From contig NC_015957.1 of the NCBI RefSeq assembly GCF_000147815.2, forward strand, positions 7,998,001 to 8,062,000: a stretch of 64,000 nucleotides of DNA, written 5' to 3'. The notes under the pieces were generated by a model. That model had not been told where the DNA came from. It worked only from the letters and a program-made list of their open reading frames with translations, and ran no database searches. Every line of letters starts with the position of its first letter. Within the stretch, counting starts at the first letter, position 1. Made by a program: the position numbers and the translations under genes. Positions 25,796 through 36,002 of this stretch are shown one piece after another. The DNA comes from Streptomyces violaceusniger Tu 4113 (GTDB taxonomy: Bacteria; Actinomycetota; Actinomycetes; Streptomycetales; Streptomycetaceae).

Positions 25796-26556
25796 TCGGA
25801 CGCGCCTCCCTTCACGTACGCCTCGTAGCCCTCTTCTTCCAGCTTGTCGGCCAGCTCCGGGCCGCCGGACTCGGCGATCCGGCCCGCCGCGAAGACGTGG
25901 ACGTGGTCGGGCTTGATGTACCGGAGGATGCGGGTGTAGTGGGTGATCAGCAGGGTGCCGACCTGGCCGGCCTCACGGACCCGGTTGACGCCCTCGGAGA
26001 CCACCCGCAGCGCGTCGACGTCGAGGCCGGAGTCGGTCTCGTCGAGGATCGCGATGGCCGGCTTCAGCAGCTCGAGCTGGAGGATCTCGTGGCGCTTCTT
26101 CTCACCGCCGGAGAAGCCCTCGTTCACATTCCGCTCGGCGAAGGACGGGTCGATGTTGAGGCGCTCCATGGCCTCCTTGACCTCCTTCACCCAGGTGCGC
26201 AGCTTGGGCGCCTCGCCGCGGATCGCGGTCGCGGAGGTGCGCAGGAAGTTGGAGACGGAGACGCCGGGCACCTCGACCGGGTACTGCATGGCGAGGAAGA
26301 CACCGGCGCGGGCGCGCTCGTCGACGGACATCGCGAGCACGTCCTCGCCGTCCAGCGTCACGGTGCCACTGGTGATCGTGTACTTCGGGTGCCCGGCAAG
26401 CGAGTAGGCGAGGGTGGACTTGCCGGAGCCGTTGGGGCCCATGATGGCGTGCGTCTCGCCCTGCTTCACGGTCAGGTCGACACCGCGCAGGATCTCGCGG
26501 GGGCCGCCCTCGGCGTCGACGGAAACGTGCAGGTCGTTGATCTCAAGCGTGGCCAT
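25792..26556 (-). CDS. sufC: Fe-S assembly ATPase SufC
   Basis: 254 residues, an ABC ATPase without membrane partner. Walker A GPNGSGKST is near residue 40, the signature FSGGEKKRHEI near residue 150 and Walker B AILDETDSGLD near residue 175. ATP hydrolysis reshapes the SufBCD scaffold during cluster assembly in the cytosol. The start at 26556 (MATLEINDLHVSVDA) matches family starts; the ORF extension to 26595 is spurious. Seven bases separate it from the Rieske gene. Confidence 0.95.
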   Translation of the reverse strand: MATLEINDLHVSVDAEGGPREILRGVDLTVKQGETHAIMGPNGSGKSTLAYSLAGHPKYTITSGTVTLDGEDVLAMSVDERARAGVFLAMQYPVEVPGVSVSNFLRTSATAIRGEAPKLRTWVKEVKEAMERLNIDPSFAERNVNEGFSGGEKKRHEILQLELLKPAIAILDETDSGLDVDALRVVSEGVNRVREAGQVGTLLITHYTRILRYIKPDHVHVFAAGRIAESGGPELADKLEEEGYEAYVKGGASE

Positions 26557-26563
26557 GGGTGCC

Positions 26564-26887
26564 TCAGGACTCCTGGGTGACGGAGACGAGCACATCGTCC
26601 CCTTCGATCTTTACGGGGTACACGGGGATCGGGCGCGTCGCGGGGAGGGCGGACGGCTTGCCGGTGCGCAGGTCGAAGCTGGAGCCGTGCAGCCAGCACT
26701 CGATCTGGCAGTCCTCCACCTCGCCCTCGGACAGCGAGACGTTCGCATGCGAGCAGATGTCGTTGACCGCGAACACCTCGCCCTGGGTGCGCACCAGTGC
26801 CACGGGCACGCCCTCGAGCTCGACCCGCTTGGGGGTGTCTTCCTCGAGTTCGTCCAGCGCACAGGCGCGTACGAAGGTGTTGGTCAT
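26564..26887 (-). CDS. Rieske [2Fe-2S] ferredoxin-like protein in the suf operon
   Basis: 107 residues, cytosolic (no signal). The cluster ligands are Cys45-x-His47 (CSH) and Cys64-x2-His67 (CWLHG), spaced 16 residues apart. It resembles small NirD-like or dioxygenase-type ferredoxins. Position between sufD and sufC, with an ATGA overlap to sufD, suggests an electron-transfer role in cluster assembly or repair; this is inferred from context. Confidence 0.92.
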   Translation of the reverse strand: MTNTFVRACALDELEEDTPKRVELEGVPVALVRTQGEVFAVNDICSHANVSLSEGEVEDCQIECWLHGSSFDLRTGKPSALPATRPIPVYPVKIEGDDVLVSVTQES

Positions 26888-28053
26888 CCTACGGACGCCT
26901 CCAGCTCGGCCTCGATCTTGGCGATGAGCCGCTCCTCCAGATCGGGGATCCCGATCTGCTGGACCAGCTCGGCGAAGAAGCCGCGGACCACCAGACGGCG
27001 GGCCTCGTCGGCCGGGATGCCGCGCGCCATCAGGTAGAAGAGCTGCTCGTCCTCGAAGCGGCCGGTCGCGCTCGCGTGACCGGCGCCGACGATCTCACCG
27101 GTCTCGATCTCCAGGTTCGGCACCGAGTCGACCCGGGCGCCGTCGGTGAGGACCAGGTTCCGGTTGAGCTCGTAGGTGTCGGTGCCCTCCGCGGCGGCCC
27201 GGATCAGCACATCGCCGATCCACACCGCGTGCGCCTCCTTGCCCTGCAGCGCGCCCTTGTAGGCCACGTTGCTGCGGCAGTGCGGGGTGTCGTGGTCGAT
27301 GAAGAGCCGGTGCTCCTGGTGCTGGCCGTTGTCGGTGAAGTACACGCCGTACAGCTCGGCCTCACCACCCGGGGCGCCGTAGACGACGCGCGGGTGGAGC
27401 CGCACCAGATCGCCGCCGAAGGTGACGACCACGGACTTGAAGGTGGCGTCCCGGCCGACCAGCGCGGTGTGCTGACCGACGTGGACCGCGGTGTCGTCCC
27501 AGTCCTGGACCGAGACCACGGTGAGCTTGGCGCCGTCGCCGATCAGGTACTCCATATTGGCGGCGACCGTGGCGGCACCGGTGTGGTCGATGACCACGAC
27601 CGCCTCGGCGAAGGCGCCGACCTCGATCACCTGGTGGCCGAAGGCGGTGCCGCCCTCGCCGTGCACGGCGATCCGCACCGGCTCGGTGAGCACCGTCTCC
27701 TTGGGCACCGAGACGACCGACGCCTTCTCGAAGGAGCTGTACGCCTGGGCCGCCACCCGGTCCACCGGCTTGCCGGCCTTCCCCAGGCGTGCGTCGTCAC
27801 GGCCCACGGTCTCGACCGTGACGCCCTCGGGGGCGGTCACCTCGACCTTGACGCCGCCGTCGGCGACAGCCGTGCCGTCGTGGAGACCGCGCAGCCGCTC
27901 CAGGGGGGTGAACCGCCAGTCCTCCTCGCGGCCATGGGGCACCGGGAAGTCGGCCACGTCGTACGACGCGGGCGCGCTCACCCGGGCATCGGTGGGCTGG
28001 CCCACCTGGATGACGCCGTCCGTGGTGGATCCGGCCGGGATGGTTTCAGCCAT
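26884..28053 (-). CDS. sufD: Fe-S cluster assembly protein SufD
   Basis: 389 residues with the right-handed beta-helix core shared with SufB and the C-terminal block ATGRFEDEQLFYLMARGI followed by DEARRLVVRGFFAEL. The 'HASATGR' segment carries the conserved histidine used in scaffold function. It forms the SufB-SufC2-SufD complex. The stop overlaps the Rieske start; 93 bases separate it from sufB, with GAGAGC near the ATG. Confidence 0.94.
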   Translation of the reverse strand: MAETIPAGSTTDGVIQVGQPTDARVSAPASYDVADFPVPHGREEDWRFTPLERLRGLHDGTAVADGGVKVEVTAPEGVTVETVGRDDARLGKAGKPVDRVAAQAYSSFEKASVVSVPKETVLTEPVRIAVHGEGGTAFGHQVIEVGAFAEAVVVIDHTGAATVAANMEYLIGDGAKLTVVSVQDWDDTAVHVGQHTALVGRDATFKSVVVTFGGDLVRLHPRVVYGAPGGEAELYGVYFTDNGQHQEHRLFIDHDTPHCRSNVAYKGALQGKEAHAVWIGDVLIRAAAEGTDTYELNRNLVLTDGARVDSVPNLEIETGEIVGAGHASATGRFEDEQLFYLMARGIPADEARRLVVRGFFAELVQQIGIPDLEERLIAKIEAELEASVG

Positions 28054-28146
28054 GGCTGTCGTACTGCTCTCTTTCTGCCTGATGGGCCTGAACGGGATGC
28101 CCGGGCGGAGGACGGAGCCCTCCGCCGGGGCCGGAAGGGGGTGGCG

Positions 28147-29568
28147 TCAGCCGACCGCGCCCTCCATCTGCAGCTCGATCAGCCGGTTGAGCTCCAGCGC
28201 GTACTCCATGGGCAGCTCGCGCGCGATCGGCTCGACGAAGCCGCGCACGATCATCGCCATGGCCTCGTCCTCGGACAGACCGCGGCTCATCAGGTAGAAG
28301 AGCTGGTCGTCGCTGACCTTGGAGACGGTCGCCTCATGGCCCATGGACACGTCGTCCTCGCGGACGTCCACATACGGGTAGGTGTCCGAGCGGGAGATCG
28401 TGTCGACGAGCAGGGCGTCACAGAGCACATTGGACTTGGAGCCCTCGGCGCCCTCGCCGATCTCGATCAGACCGCGGTAGGAGGTGCGGCCGCCGCCGCG
28501 CGCCACCGACTTGGAGACGATGTTCGACGAGGTGCGGGGGGCCATGTGGACCATCTTGGCGCCCGCGTCCTGGTGCTGGCCCTCGCCCGCGAAGGCGATG
28601 GACAGGGTCTCACCCTTGGCGTGCTCACCCATCAGGTAGACGGCGGGGTACTTCATGGTCACCTTGGAGCCGATGTTGCCGTCGACCCACTCCATGGTCG
28701 CGCCCTCGTAGGCCACGGCGCGCTTGGTGACCAGGTTGTAGACGTTGTTCGACCAGTTCTGGATGGTCGTGTAGCGGCAGCGGGCGCCCTTCTTGACGAT
28801 GATCTCGACGACCGCGGAGTGCAGCGAGTCCGACTTGTAGATCGGCGCGGTGCAGCCCTCGACGTAGTGGACGTAGGCGTCCTCGTCGACGATGATCAGC
28901 GTCCGCTCGAACTGGCCCATGTTCTCGGTGTTGATCCGGAAGTACGCCTGCAGCGGGATCTCCACGTGCACGCCCTTCGGCACGTAGATGAACGAGCCGC
29001 CGGACCAGACCGCCGTGTTCAGCGAGGCGAACTTGTTGTCGCCCGCGGGGATCACGGTGCCGAAGTACTCCTGGAACAGCTCCGGGTGCTCCTTGAGCGC
29101 CGTGTCGGTGTCCAGGAAGATGACGCCCTGCTCCTCCAGGTCCTCACGGATCTGGTGGTAGACGACCTCGGACTCGTACTGGGCCGCGACACCCGCGACG
29201 AGGCGCTGCTTCTCGGCCTCCGGGATGCCCAGCTTGTCGTACGTGTTCTTGATGTCCTCGGGCAGGTCGTCCCAGGAGGCGGCCTGCTGCTCGGTGGAGC
29301 GGACGAAGTACTTGATGTTGTCGAAGTCGATGCCCGACAGGTCCGAGCCCCAGGTGGGCATGGGCTTCTTGCCGAAGAGCTTCAGGCCCTTGAGGCGGAG
29401 CTTGAGCATCCACTCCGGCTCGGACTTCTTCCCCGAGATGTCGCGCACGACGTCCTCGGAGAGGCCGCGCTTGGCCGAGGCACCGGCCACGTCGGAGTCG
29501 GCCCAGCCGTACTCGTAGTTGCCCAGGCCCTCAAGCTCGGGGTGAGCGGTCTCCGTGGGGAGAGTCAT
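28147..29568 (-). CDS. sufB: Fe-S cluster assembly protein SufB
   Basis: 473 residues from the ATG at 29568. It is the scaffold subunit on which the cluster is built. Landmarks are [16 protein letters not shown] near residue 50, [19 protein letters not shown] near residue 195, CTAPIY near residue 245 and the C-terminal [20 protein letters not shown]. The start codon overlaps the stop of sufR (ATGA), so regulator and scaffold are co-translated. Confidence 0.95.
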   Translation of the reverse strand: MTLPTETAHPELEGLGNYEYGWADSDVAGASAKRGLSEDVVRDISGKKSEPEWMLKLRLKGLKLFGKKPMPTWGSDLSGIDFDNIKYFVRSTEQQAASWDDLPEDIKNTYDKLGIPEAEKQRLVAGVAAQYESEVVYHQIREDLEEQGVIFLDTDTALKEHPELFQEYFGTVIPAGDNKFASLNTAVWSGGSFIYVPKGVHVEIPLQAYFRINTENMGQFERTLIIVDEDAYVHYVEGCTAPIYKSDSLHSAVVEIIVKKGARCRYTTIQNWSNNVYNLVTKRAVAYEGATMEWVDGNIGSKVTMKYPAVYLMGEHAKGETLSIAFAGEGQHQDAGAKMVHMAPRTSSNIVSKSVARGGGRTSYRGLIEIGEGAEGSKSNVLCDALLVDTISRSDTYPYVDVREDDVSMGHEATVSKVSDDQLFYLMSRGLSEDEAMAMIVRGFVEPIARELPMEYALELNRLIELQMEGAVG

Positions 29569-30365
29569 TCGGGGTTCCTCCCGGCCGTGCTGGCAGATGC
29601 GGTGGTGGTCTTGGTGGTGCTGGTGTCGGCCTTCTCGACCTTGCCGGTCTTCGGAATGAACGTCGTGCACACTCCGTCGCCATGGGCGATGGTGGCCAGA
29701 CGCTGCACATGAGTTCCGAGCAGCTGGGAGAAGACCTCGGTCTCCGCCTCACACAGCTGCGGATATCGCTCGGCTGCGTGGGCGACCGGGCAGTGGTGCT
29801 GGCAGAGCTGTTCGCCGACCGGCGCGCTGCGCGCCGTAGCAGCGTACCCGTCCGCGGAGAGCGCGTCGGCGAGGGCTTCGGTGCGGCGGCCGGGGGCGGC
29901 GGCCTCGATGGTGCCGCGGTAACCCTCCGCCTGGGCGGCGAGCCTCGCGCGGGCGAACGCGGCGACCGCGGCACGGCCCGCCTCGCCGCCTCCGGCGCTC
30001 TGCTCGATCCAGTGCAGGGCGTCGACGGCGAGCTTGTCGTAGGCCTGGTCGAAGGCGTCGCGACCGCAGTCGGTGAGCGCGAAGACCTTGGCCGGGCGGC
30101 CGCGCCCCCGCGCCCCGTACACCCTCTTCTCGCGGGGCTCGACGACGCCGTCGGCGACGAGGGTGTCCAGGTGGCGGCGGACGGCCGCCTGGGTCAGCTC
30201 CAGCCGCTGGGCGAGCTCCGCCGCGGTGGAGGGACCGTGGTCGAGGATGGAGCGCGCGACCCGGTTGCGGGTGCCGTGCTGCTCTTCCGGCGCGGATGCG
30301 GGCGTGGCGGACCGCGCGGCCAGTTCGGCCGCGCGTTCGTTCGGAGCCTCGCTCGCGTATTTCAC
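29565..30365 (-). CDS. sufR: SufR-type Fe-S cluster-sensing repressor
   Basis: About 266 residues from a GTG at 30365. A winged helix at residues 30-95 ([32 protein letters not shown]) binds DNA. Four cysteines in the C-terminal half, about residues 188, 192, 205 and 233 ([22 protein letters not shown]), are the likely [4Fe-4S] ligands. When clusters are plentiful the holo-protein should repress the operon. A CAAC-N6-GTTG palindrome overlaps its own start codon. The true start is not certain because the frame is open to a TTG at 30401. Confidence 0.9.
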   Translation of the reverse strand: MKYASEAPNERAAELAARSATPASAPEEQHGTRNRVARSILDHGPSTAAELAQRLELTQAAVRRHLDTLVADGVVEPREKRVYGARGRGRPAKVFALTDCGRDAFDQAYDKLAVDALHWIEQSAGGGEAGRAAVAAFARARLAAQAEGYRGTIEAAAPGRRTEALADALSADGYAATARSAPVGEQLCQHHCPVAHAAERYPQLCEAETEVFSQLLGTHVQRLATIAHGDGVCTTFIPKTGKVEKADTSTTKTTTASASTAGRNPE

Positions 30366-30378
30366 AACGCCATTGTTG
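30365..30378. promoter_or_regulatory. SufR operator CAAC-N6-GTTG
   Basis: CAACGCCATTGTTG overlaps the sufR start codon. It equals the CAAC-N6-GTTG palindrome that I recall being described for SufR of S. avermitilis (recalled, not checked). Binding here would block transcription of the whole suf operon. Confidence 0.7.
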
Positions 30379-30434
30379 CGTAATTCCCCGGCGCGGCACA
30401 AGCGGGGAGATCTGCAGGTCCGGTGCGGTACGTC

Positions 30435-30452
30435 ACTTAGGTGTACCTAAGT
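30435..30452. promoter_or_regulatory. 18-bp palindrome between suf and the ABC exporter
   Basis: ACTTAGGT-GT-ACCTAAGT is symmetrical outside its two central bases and lies midway between the divergent sufR and ABC genes. The arms look like an iron-box half-site, but the spacing is 5 bases shorter than the 19-bp IdeR/DmdR consensus, so the binding protein is unknown. Confidence 0.5.
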
Positions 30453-30558
30453 CCGAGAGGGTCCCGCACCCCGGTTTCACCTGCGGCGACGCCTCTGCGG
30501 CCGGGCGGCGGGCACCACGGCTTCCGGCCCTGCCGCCCACAGGGGGCCCGGCGATTCG

Positions 30559-30564
30559 TAGACT
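30559..30564 (+). promoter_or_regulatory. -10 hexamer of the ABC exporter genes, leaderless arrangement
   Basis: TAGACT lies 7 bases before the ATG at 30572 and no SD is present. A clear -35 is not visible. Confidence 0.5.
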
Positions 30565-30571
30565 GCCGGAC

Positions 30572-31494
<923 letters not shown>

Positions 31495-31498
<4 letters not shown>

Positions 31499-32268
31499 CC
31501 GCCACGGGCACTTTTCTCCCCAAGCCGGGGGCGGCCCCGCTCATGAGGATGATCCGGGCGCAGGCCGCGCTGGAGACCCGGATGCTGCTGCGCAACGGCG
31601 AGCAGTTGCTGCTGACCGTCGTCATCCCGTCCCTGCTGCTGGTGCTCTTCAGCACCGTCGACATCGTCGACACGGGCGCCGACGGCAGCACGGTGGACTT
31701 CCTTACGCCCGGTGTGCTGGCCCTTGCCGTGCTGTCCACCGCGTTCACCGGACAGGCCATCGCCACCGGCTTCGAGCGGCGCTACGGCGTGCTCAAGCGG
31801 CTCGCCGTCTCACCGCTGCCGCGGTGGGGACTGATGACCGCCAAGACCCTCGCGGTACTGGTCACCGAGGTCCTGCAGATCGTGCTGCTGACCGCCATCG
31901 CGCTGGCGCTGGGCTGGTCGCCGCACGGCGACCCGCTCTCCGTGGCGCTGCTGCTGATCCTCGGCACGGCGGCGTTCTCCGGCCTCGGGCTGCTGATGGC
32001 GGGCACCCTGAAGGCCGAGGCGACCCTGGCCGCCGCCAACCTGGTCTTCCTGCTGCTGCTCGTGGCCGGCGGGGTGATCGTGTCGCTCGACAAATTCCCG
32101 GGCGCGGTGCGCGGCGCGCTGGAGCTGCTGCCGATCTCGGCGCTCTCGGGCGGGCTGCGGGACGTCCTCCAGGACGGGGCCGGGATGCCGTGGCGGGATC
32201 TGGGGATCCTGGCGGTATGGGCGGTGCTGGGGCTGGGCGCGGCGGCGCGCTTCTTCCGCTGGGAGTAG
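31495..32268 (+). CDS. ABC-2 type exporter permease
   Basis: 257 residues with about six hydrophobic segments (LLLTVVIPSLLLVLFSTVD, FLTPGVLALAVLSTAFTGQA, ALLLILGTAAFSGLGLLMAG, LVFLLLLVAGGVIV). The GFERRYGVLKRLAVSPLPRW loop is typical of ABC2_membrane permeases of the DrrB kind. It starts at a GTG overlapping the ATPase stop and forms the membrane half of the exporter. Its stop codon lies inside a 16-bp tandem repeat. Confidence 0.92.
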
Positions 32269-32327
32269 TTTCCGGCGGGAGCAGCCTCCGCCGGGAGCAG
32301 CTTCCGCTAGGAGCAGCTTCCGCTAGG
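32264..32327 (+). repeat. 16-bp tandem repeat at the permease 3' end
   Basis: Four copies of GAGCAGCTTCCGCTAG-like units start in the last codons of the permease gene and run to 32327. The last two full copies are identical. Confidence 0.75.
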
Positions 32328-32403
32328 AGCAGCCCGAACACCTCTGCGAGCTGCGGCTTTACCGAAGCACTACCCCTCGTGAAAAGCTGCACAAGCGGCG
32401 GCC

Positions 32404-32409
32404 TACGAT
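32404..32409 (+). promoter_or_regulatory. -10 hexamer of ctaA, leaderless arrangement
   Basis: TACGAT lies 6 bases before the GTG start of ctaA; no SD is present. Confidence 0.45.
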
Positions 32410-32415
32410 GGGTGC

Positions 32416-33408
32416 GTGCCGAATTCGCTGAATCCGTTCGAGCTGATCGCCCGACGCTGGCAGCCCTCCGCGCGCTTCGTGCAGCAGGCCGCGCTGGCCA
32501 CCGTGGTGATGGCCGTGGTCATCGTCGTGACCGGTGGCGCGGTCCGGCTCACCCAGTCCGGGCTGGGCTGTGACACCTGGCCCAAGTGCACCTCCGGCAG
32601 CCTGACGCCGACCTCCGACATGGGCATCCACAGCTACATCGAGTTCGGCAACCGCATCCTGACGTACGTCCTGTGCGCCGTCATCGGACTGCTGATCATC
32701 GCCGCCCGCGCCCGTACGCCCGTGCGCACCTCGCTGACCCGGCTCGGCTGGGCCCAGTTCTGGATCGTCATGGGCAACGCCGTGGTCGGCGGCATCACGG
32801 TGCTCACCGGGCTCAACCCGTACATCGTCAGCTCGCACTTCCTGCTGTCCTCCACGCTGCTCACGGTCGCCGTGGCGACCTGGTGGCGGGCGCGCGAGGG
32901 CGACGCCGAGCCGCGCGATCTCGTGGCCGTGCCGGTGCGCCAGCTCACCCGGCTGCTGATCGCCGCCACCGGCGCGCTCATCGTCATCGGCACCGTGGTC
33001 ACCGGCGCGGGTCCGCATGCCGGTGACGCCCGTAAGGTGCACCGCATCCCGCTGAACTGGCAGGAGATCACCCAGCTCCACGTGGACTTCGTCTACATCG
33101 TGCTGGGCCTCACCGTCGCCCTGTGGTTCACGCTGCGGGCCGTGAAGGCCCCGGCCGCCCAGCGCCGTACGGTCCTGGAGCTCCTCGTCGTCCTGCTCCT
33201 GCAGGGCGTGGTCGGGTACGTGCAGTACTTCACCCATCTGCCAGAGATCGTCGTCGGCATCCATATGCTCGGCTCCTGCCTGGTGTGGATCGCGGTGCTG
33301 CGGGTGCTGCTCGCCCAGCGCGAGCGCGCCGCGCTTCCGGCGGCCGTCCCCGGCCCCACGGGCGACCACGAGACCGTTCAGCCCGAGCCGGCCGCGTCCA
33401 GCCGGTAG
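32416..33408 (+). CDS. ctaA: Heme A synthase (COX15/CtaA)
   Basis: 330 residues with eight predicted helices. It oxidises heme O to heme A for cytochrome c oxidase in the plasma membrane. Features are GGAVRLTQSGLGCDTWPKC (paired-Cys extracellular loop of the actinobacterial type), the heme-ligand histidines in IHSYIEFGNR, SHFLLS and LHVDFVYIVLG, and GPHAGDA. It starts at a GTG, probably leaderless. The end overlaps the convergent amidohydrolase by 31 bases. ctaB, the preceding pathway step, is 2.6 kb away. Confidence 0.94.
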   Translation: MPNSLNPFELIARRWQPSARFVQQAALATVVMAVVIVVTGGAVRLTQSGLGCDTWPKCTSGSLTPTSDMGIHSYIEFGNRILTYVLCAVIGLLIIAARARTPVRTSLTRLGWAQFWIVMGNAVVGGITVLTGLNPYIVSSHFLLSSTLLTVAVATWWRAREGDAEPRDLVAVPVRQLTRLLIAATGALIVIGTVVTGAGPHAGDARKVHRIPLNWQEITQLHVDFVYIVLGLTVALWFTLRAVKAPAAQRRTVLELLVVLLLQGVVGYVQYFTHLPEIVVGIHMLGSCLVWIAVLRVLLAQRERAALPAAVPGPTGDHETVQPEPAASSR

Positions 33409-34514
33409 ACGCGGCGCGCGGTCCCGGCCGCGACCAGCCCGGCGATCCGCTGGGCCTCGGCCCGGGTGCAGATCTCCTCGCCGACCCACTCGTCCGCGAG
33501 CCGGGCCATGGCCTGGCCGAACAGCCGGGACGCGGTCACATACAGCTCGGGCAGCCCCCGTGCGCCCGTCGAGAAGAGCAGCTTGCCGAACGGCGCCTCG
33601 CCCAGGGTCTCCCCGGGCCGCGGCCCGGCGTCCGCGTAGACATGTGGGAAGGCCGCGGCGAGCTGGGCCGCCCGGCGGTGGTGCGGCCGGTCGGGCAGCA
33701 GCACCAGATCGGTGCCGAAGCCCGCCGTGGCGCGCAGGAAGCCGAGGAGCGACTGCGGATCGGCGCAGTGAAGCTGCACCGGAAGGCCCGTCGCGACGGC
33801 GCTCCACAGCAGATGCTGGGCGAGCGCGGGGTCTGGGGCACGGTCCCGGGCCGGACGTACGGTGAGCGCGAGCCAGCGGGCGGCGGCGCGCCGGACCTCA
33901 CGCGGATCGGGCGGCAGCTCGTCGCAGAAGGCGATCCCCATGGCGAAGGCGGTCGCGTGCTGGGCCGCCGCGTACAGCGCCTCGGCGGTGTTGCCGATGA
34001 AGGCGTCGACCGTGCCGGAGGTGTCGGCGACCTGCTCGGCCAGCGGCTCCAGGCGGACCACCTCATGGACCGCGCCGTCGGCGGTCGCGGCCAGTTCCCC
34101 GGCGGTGCTGAGGTTGTCCCGGGCGCCGGACTCCAGCAGGAAGGTGCCGATACCGGCGCCCCGCAGCAGCAGCCGCGCGGCACGGTAGGCGCCCAGCTCA
34201 CGGCGGCGGGCGAGATAGCTGACGGGCGCACAGTGGGGCTCCATGCCCAGCAGCGGGGGGCACCAGCGGCGCACGGCCAGACCGGTCCAGCTATCGAAGA
34301 AGGTGGTGCCGGCCGGGGCCGCGCCGGAGCCGGCGGCGGCCGCCAGATGGGTTTCGAACGAGCCGACGCCGAGCTCACCGTCGACCGTGCCGTGGCTGTG
34401 CTGGTCGACCAAGGGCGGCAGCGTGATCGGGCCCGCCACCGGGCCCGGCCCGTCCCGGGGGACCGGGCCGGTCGGCGGGCCCAGGGTGTTCGGGGAGTCC
34501 GTCGCCTCGTGCAT
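33378..34514 (-). CDS. Amidohydrolase-family metal-dependent hydrolase
   Basis: 378 residues. The N-terminal metal motif LVDQHSHG and the later QLHCADPQ (His on strand 5-like) and YADAGPRPGE fit a TIM-barrel hydrolase of the amidohydrolase-2 type related to FluG-like or glutamine-synthetase-linked hydrolases. KLLFSTGARGLPELYVTASR near the C-terminus is typical of that group. The substrate is unknown. It lies between the two heme A genes in Streptomyces order, yet no heme role is evident. GAGAGG precedes the ATG. Confidence 0.82.
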   Translation of the reverse strand: MHEATDSPNTLGPPTGPVPRDGPGPVAGPITLPPLVDQHSHGTVDGELGVGSFETHLAAAAGSGAAPAGTTFFDSWTGLAVRRWCPPLLGMEPHCAPVSYLARRRELGAYRAARLLLRGAGIGTFLLESGARDNLSTAGELAATADGAVHEVVRLEPLAEQVADTSGTVDAFIGNTAEALYAAAQHATAFAMGIAFCDELPPDPREVRRAAARWLALTVRPARDRAPDPALAQHLLWSAVATGLPVQLHCADPQSLLGFLRATAGFGTDLVLLPDRPHHRRAAQLAAAFPHVYADAGPRPGETLGEAPFGKLLFSTGARGLPELYVTASRLFGQAMARLADEWVGEEICTRAEAQRIAGLVAAGTARRVYRLDAAGSG

Positions 34515-34598
34515 CGCCGCCGCCTCTCGCCCTCCGGCATCGACGGGCTTAACGGACGGAAGGGGTGCGAGGTGTCGCCGGACCCGTTCTCAGGCGTT

Positions 34599-35027
34599 CT
34601 ACGAGGCGGGTGCCGGAGGGTTGCCGGGTCCGCCGAGCTGGATGCCCGCCATGCGCGCCCACTCGTACGGACCGGTGCGGACCTTCGCGGCGAGCTCGCC
34701 GTCGAAGGCGTCCTGGAGGGTCAGCCCGGCGATCTCGGCCGCACGCCGCGCGCTCTCCTGGGAGGGGGCGACGAGAACGCCCCATTCGCCATCCGCGCCG
34801 ACGAGTGCGATCCGGACGGAGCCGCGCCCGATGTGGGCGATCTGCCCCTCGGCGCCGCCGCCGTGGCCGGTGGCGAAGGCCGTGATCTGGCGGGCGAGCC
34901 GCTCGGCCCGCTTCTCGTCCTTGGAGGGCTTGGCGGGCTTGGACGGCTTGGACGCTGCGGCCGGCGCGGAGGGCTGTGCGGCCGACTCGCCGCTGTCCGT
35001 CGGTTCCGGCTGGGTGGTGTCTGCCAT
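34599..35027 (-). CDS. Conserved actinobacterial protein of unknown function
   Basis: 142 residues. The first 45 are a low-complexity Pro/Ala/Lys tract (KPSKPAKPSKDEKRAERLAR); the rest is a small globular domain (QIAHIGRGSVRIALVG, ESARRAAEIAGLTLQDAF, TGPYEWARMAGIQLGG). No signal or membrane segment. TAGCAT lies 7 bases before the ATG, so leaderless translation is likely. Function unknown. Confidence 0.78.
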   Translation of the reverse strand: MADTTQPEPTDSGESAAQPSAPAAASKPSKPAKPSKDEKRAERLARQITAFATGHGGGAEGQIAHIGRGSVRIALVGADGEWGVLVAPSQESARRAAEIAGLTLQDAFDGELAAKVRTGPYEWARMAGIQLGGPGNPPAPAS

Positions 35028-35034
35028 ACAGCCG

Positions 35035-35040
35035 ATGCTA
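35035..35040 (-). promoter_or_regulatory. -10 hexamer, leaderless arrangement
   Basis: TAGCAT on the minus strand ends 7 bases before the ATG at 35027. Confidence 0.45.
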
Positions 35041-35051
35041 CCCGCCGGTAA

Positions 35052-36002
35052 TCACCGCAGGAAAGGGTCCACGGCCACGGCGACGAACAGCAGCGACACA
35101 TAGGTGATCGACCAGTGGAACAGCCGCATCTCCTTGAGCTTCGCGCCCATGATCCCGGCCTTGGCGCGCCCCTGGAGGGCGTGTGCCTCCTTGAGCCAGA
35201 ACCCGCCCAGCACCGCCGCGACGACCGGGTAGAACCAGCCGGTGTAGCCCAGCGGCCACAGCAGCAGGGAGACGATGACCATGGCCCAGCTATAGAGGAC
35301 GATCTGCTTGGCGACCACCTTGTTGCCCGCGATGACCGGCAGCATCGGCACGTTGGCCCGCTCGTAGTCCTCCTTGACCTTCATCGACAGCGGCCAGTAG
35401 TGCGGCGGCGTCCAGAAGAAGATCACGAGGAAGAGGATGACGGCGGCCCAGGAGACCTCGTTGGTCACCGAGGACCAGCCGATGAGCACGGGCATGCAGC
35501 CGGCGATGCCGCCCCACACGATGTTCTGCGAGGTGCGCCGCTTGAGCCACATCGTGTAGATGACGACGTAGAAGACCAGCGCACCGAGCGACAGCATCGC
35601 GGACAGCGGGTTGACCAGCGCCCAGAACCAGGCCGTCGACACCGCCGCGAGCGCGAAGGCGAAGACGAGGCATTCACGCGGCGAGACCATGCCGGTCACG
35701 AGCGGGCGCTGCGCGGTGCGCTCCATCAGCGCGTCGATGTCCCGGTCGTAATACATGTTGAACGCGGCCGCACCACCGGCCGACAGATAACCGCCGACAC
35801 AGGTCTTGACCACCAGCCACAGATCCGGGACGCCCTGGGCGGCCAGGAACATGACCGGCACGGTCGTCATCAGCAGCAGTTCGATGACGCGCGGCTTCGT
35901 CAGCGCCACGAACGCCATGACACGGGCCCCGAACGGCCGGTGACCGGAGCTCGTTTCGCTCGTCTCGAGCACCCCCGCAGGACGGGATTCGACGGCCGTC
36001 AC
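35052..36002 (-). CDS. ctaB: Protoheme IX farnesyltransferase (heme O synthase)
   Basis: About 316 residues, UbiA prenyltransferase superfamily, with nine hydrophobic helices. The two aspartate-rich sites are [20 protein letters not shown] and [15 protein letters not shown], which bind farnesyl diphosphate through magnesium. It makes heme O for CtaA. I chose the GTG at 36002 behind AGGGG; the open frame begins at 36074 but that part is the leader. It is divergent from tkt. Confidence 0.94.
   Translation of the reverse strand: MTAVESRPAGVLETSETSSGHRPFGARVMAFVALTKPRVIELLLMTTVPVMFLAAQGVPDLWLVVKTCVGGYLSAGGAAAFNMYYDRDIDALMERTAQRPLVTGMVSPRECLVFAFALAAVSTAWFWALVNPLSAMLSLGALVFYVVIYTMWLKRRTSQNIVWGGIAGCMPVLIGWSSVTNEVSWAAVILFLVIFFWTPPHYWPLSMKVKEDYERANVPMLPVIAGNKVVAKQIVLYSWAMVIVSLLLWPLGYTGWFYPVVAAVLGGFWLKEAHALQGRAKAGIMGAKLKEMRLFHWSITYVSLLFVAVAVDPFLR

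Noticed and set aside
26797..29712. 971-codon plus-strand open frame opposite the suf genes
   Set aside because: It is the antisense frame of sufB and sufD kept open by high GC; no motif, start site or ribosome site supports it.
30435..30452. Classical IdeR/DmdR iron box
   Set aside because: Half-sites are separated by 2 rather than 7 bases, so the 19-bp consensus is not met.
33378..36002. Amidohydrolase and 142-residue protein as heme A pathway members
   Set aside because: They only lie between ctaA and ctaB; no motif ties them to heme synthesis.
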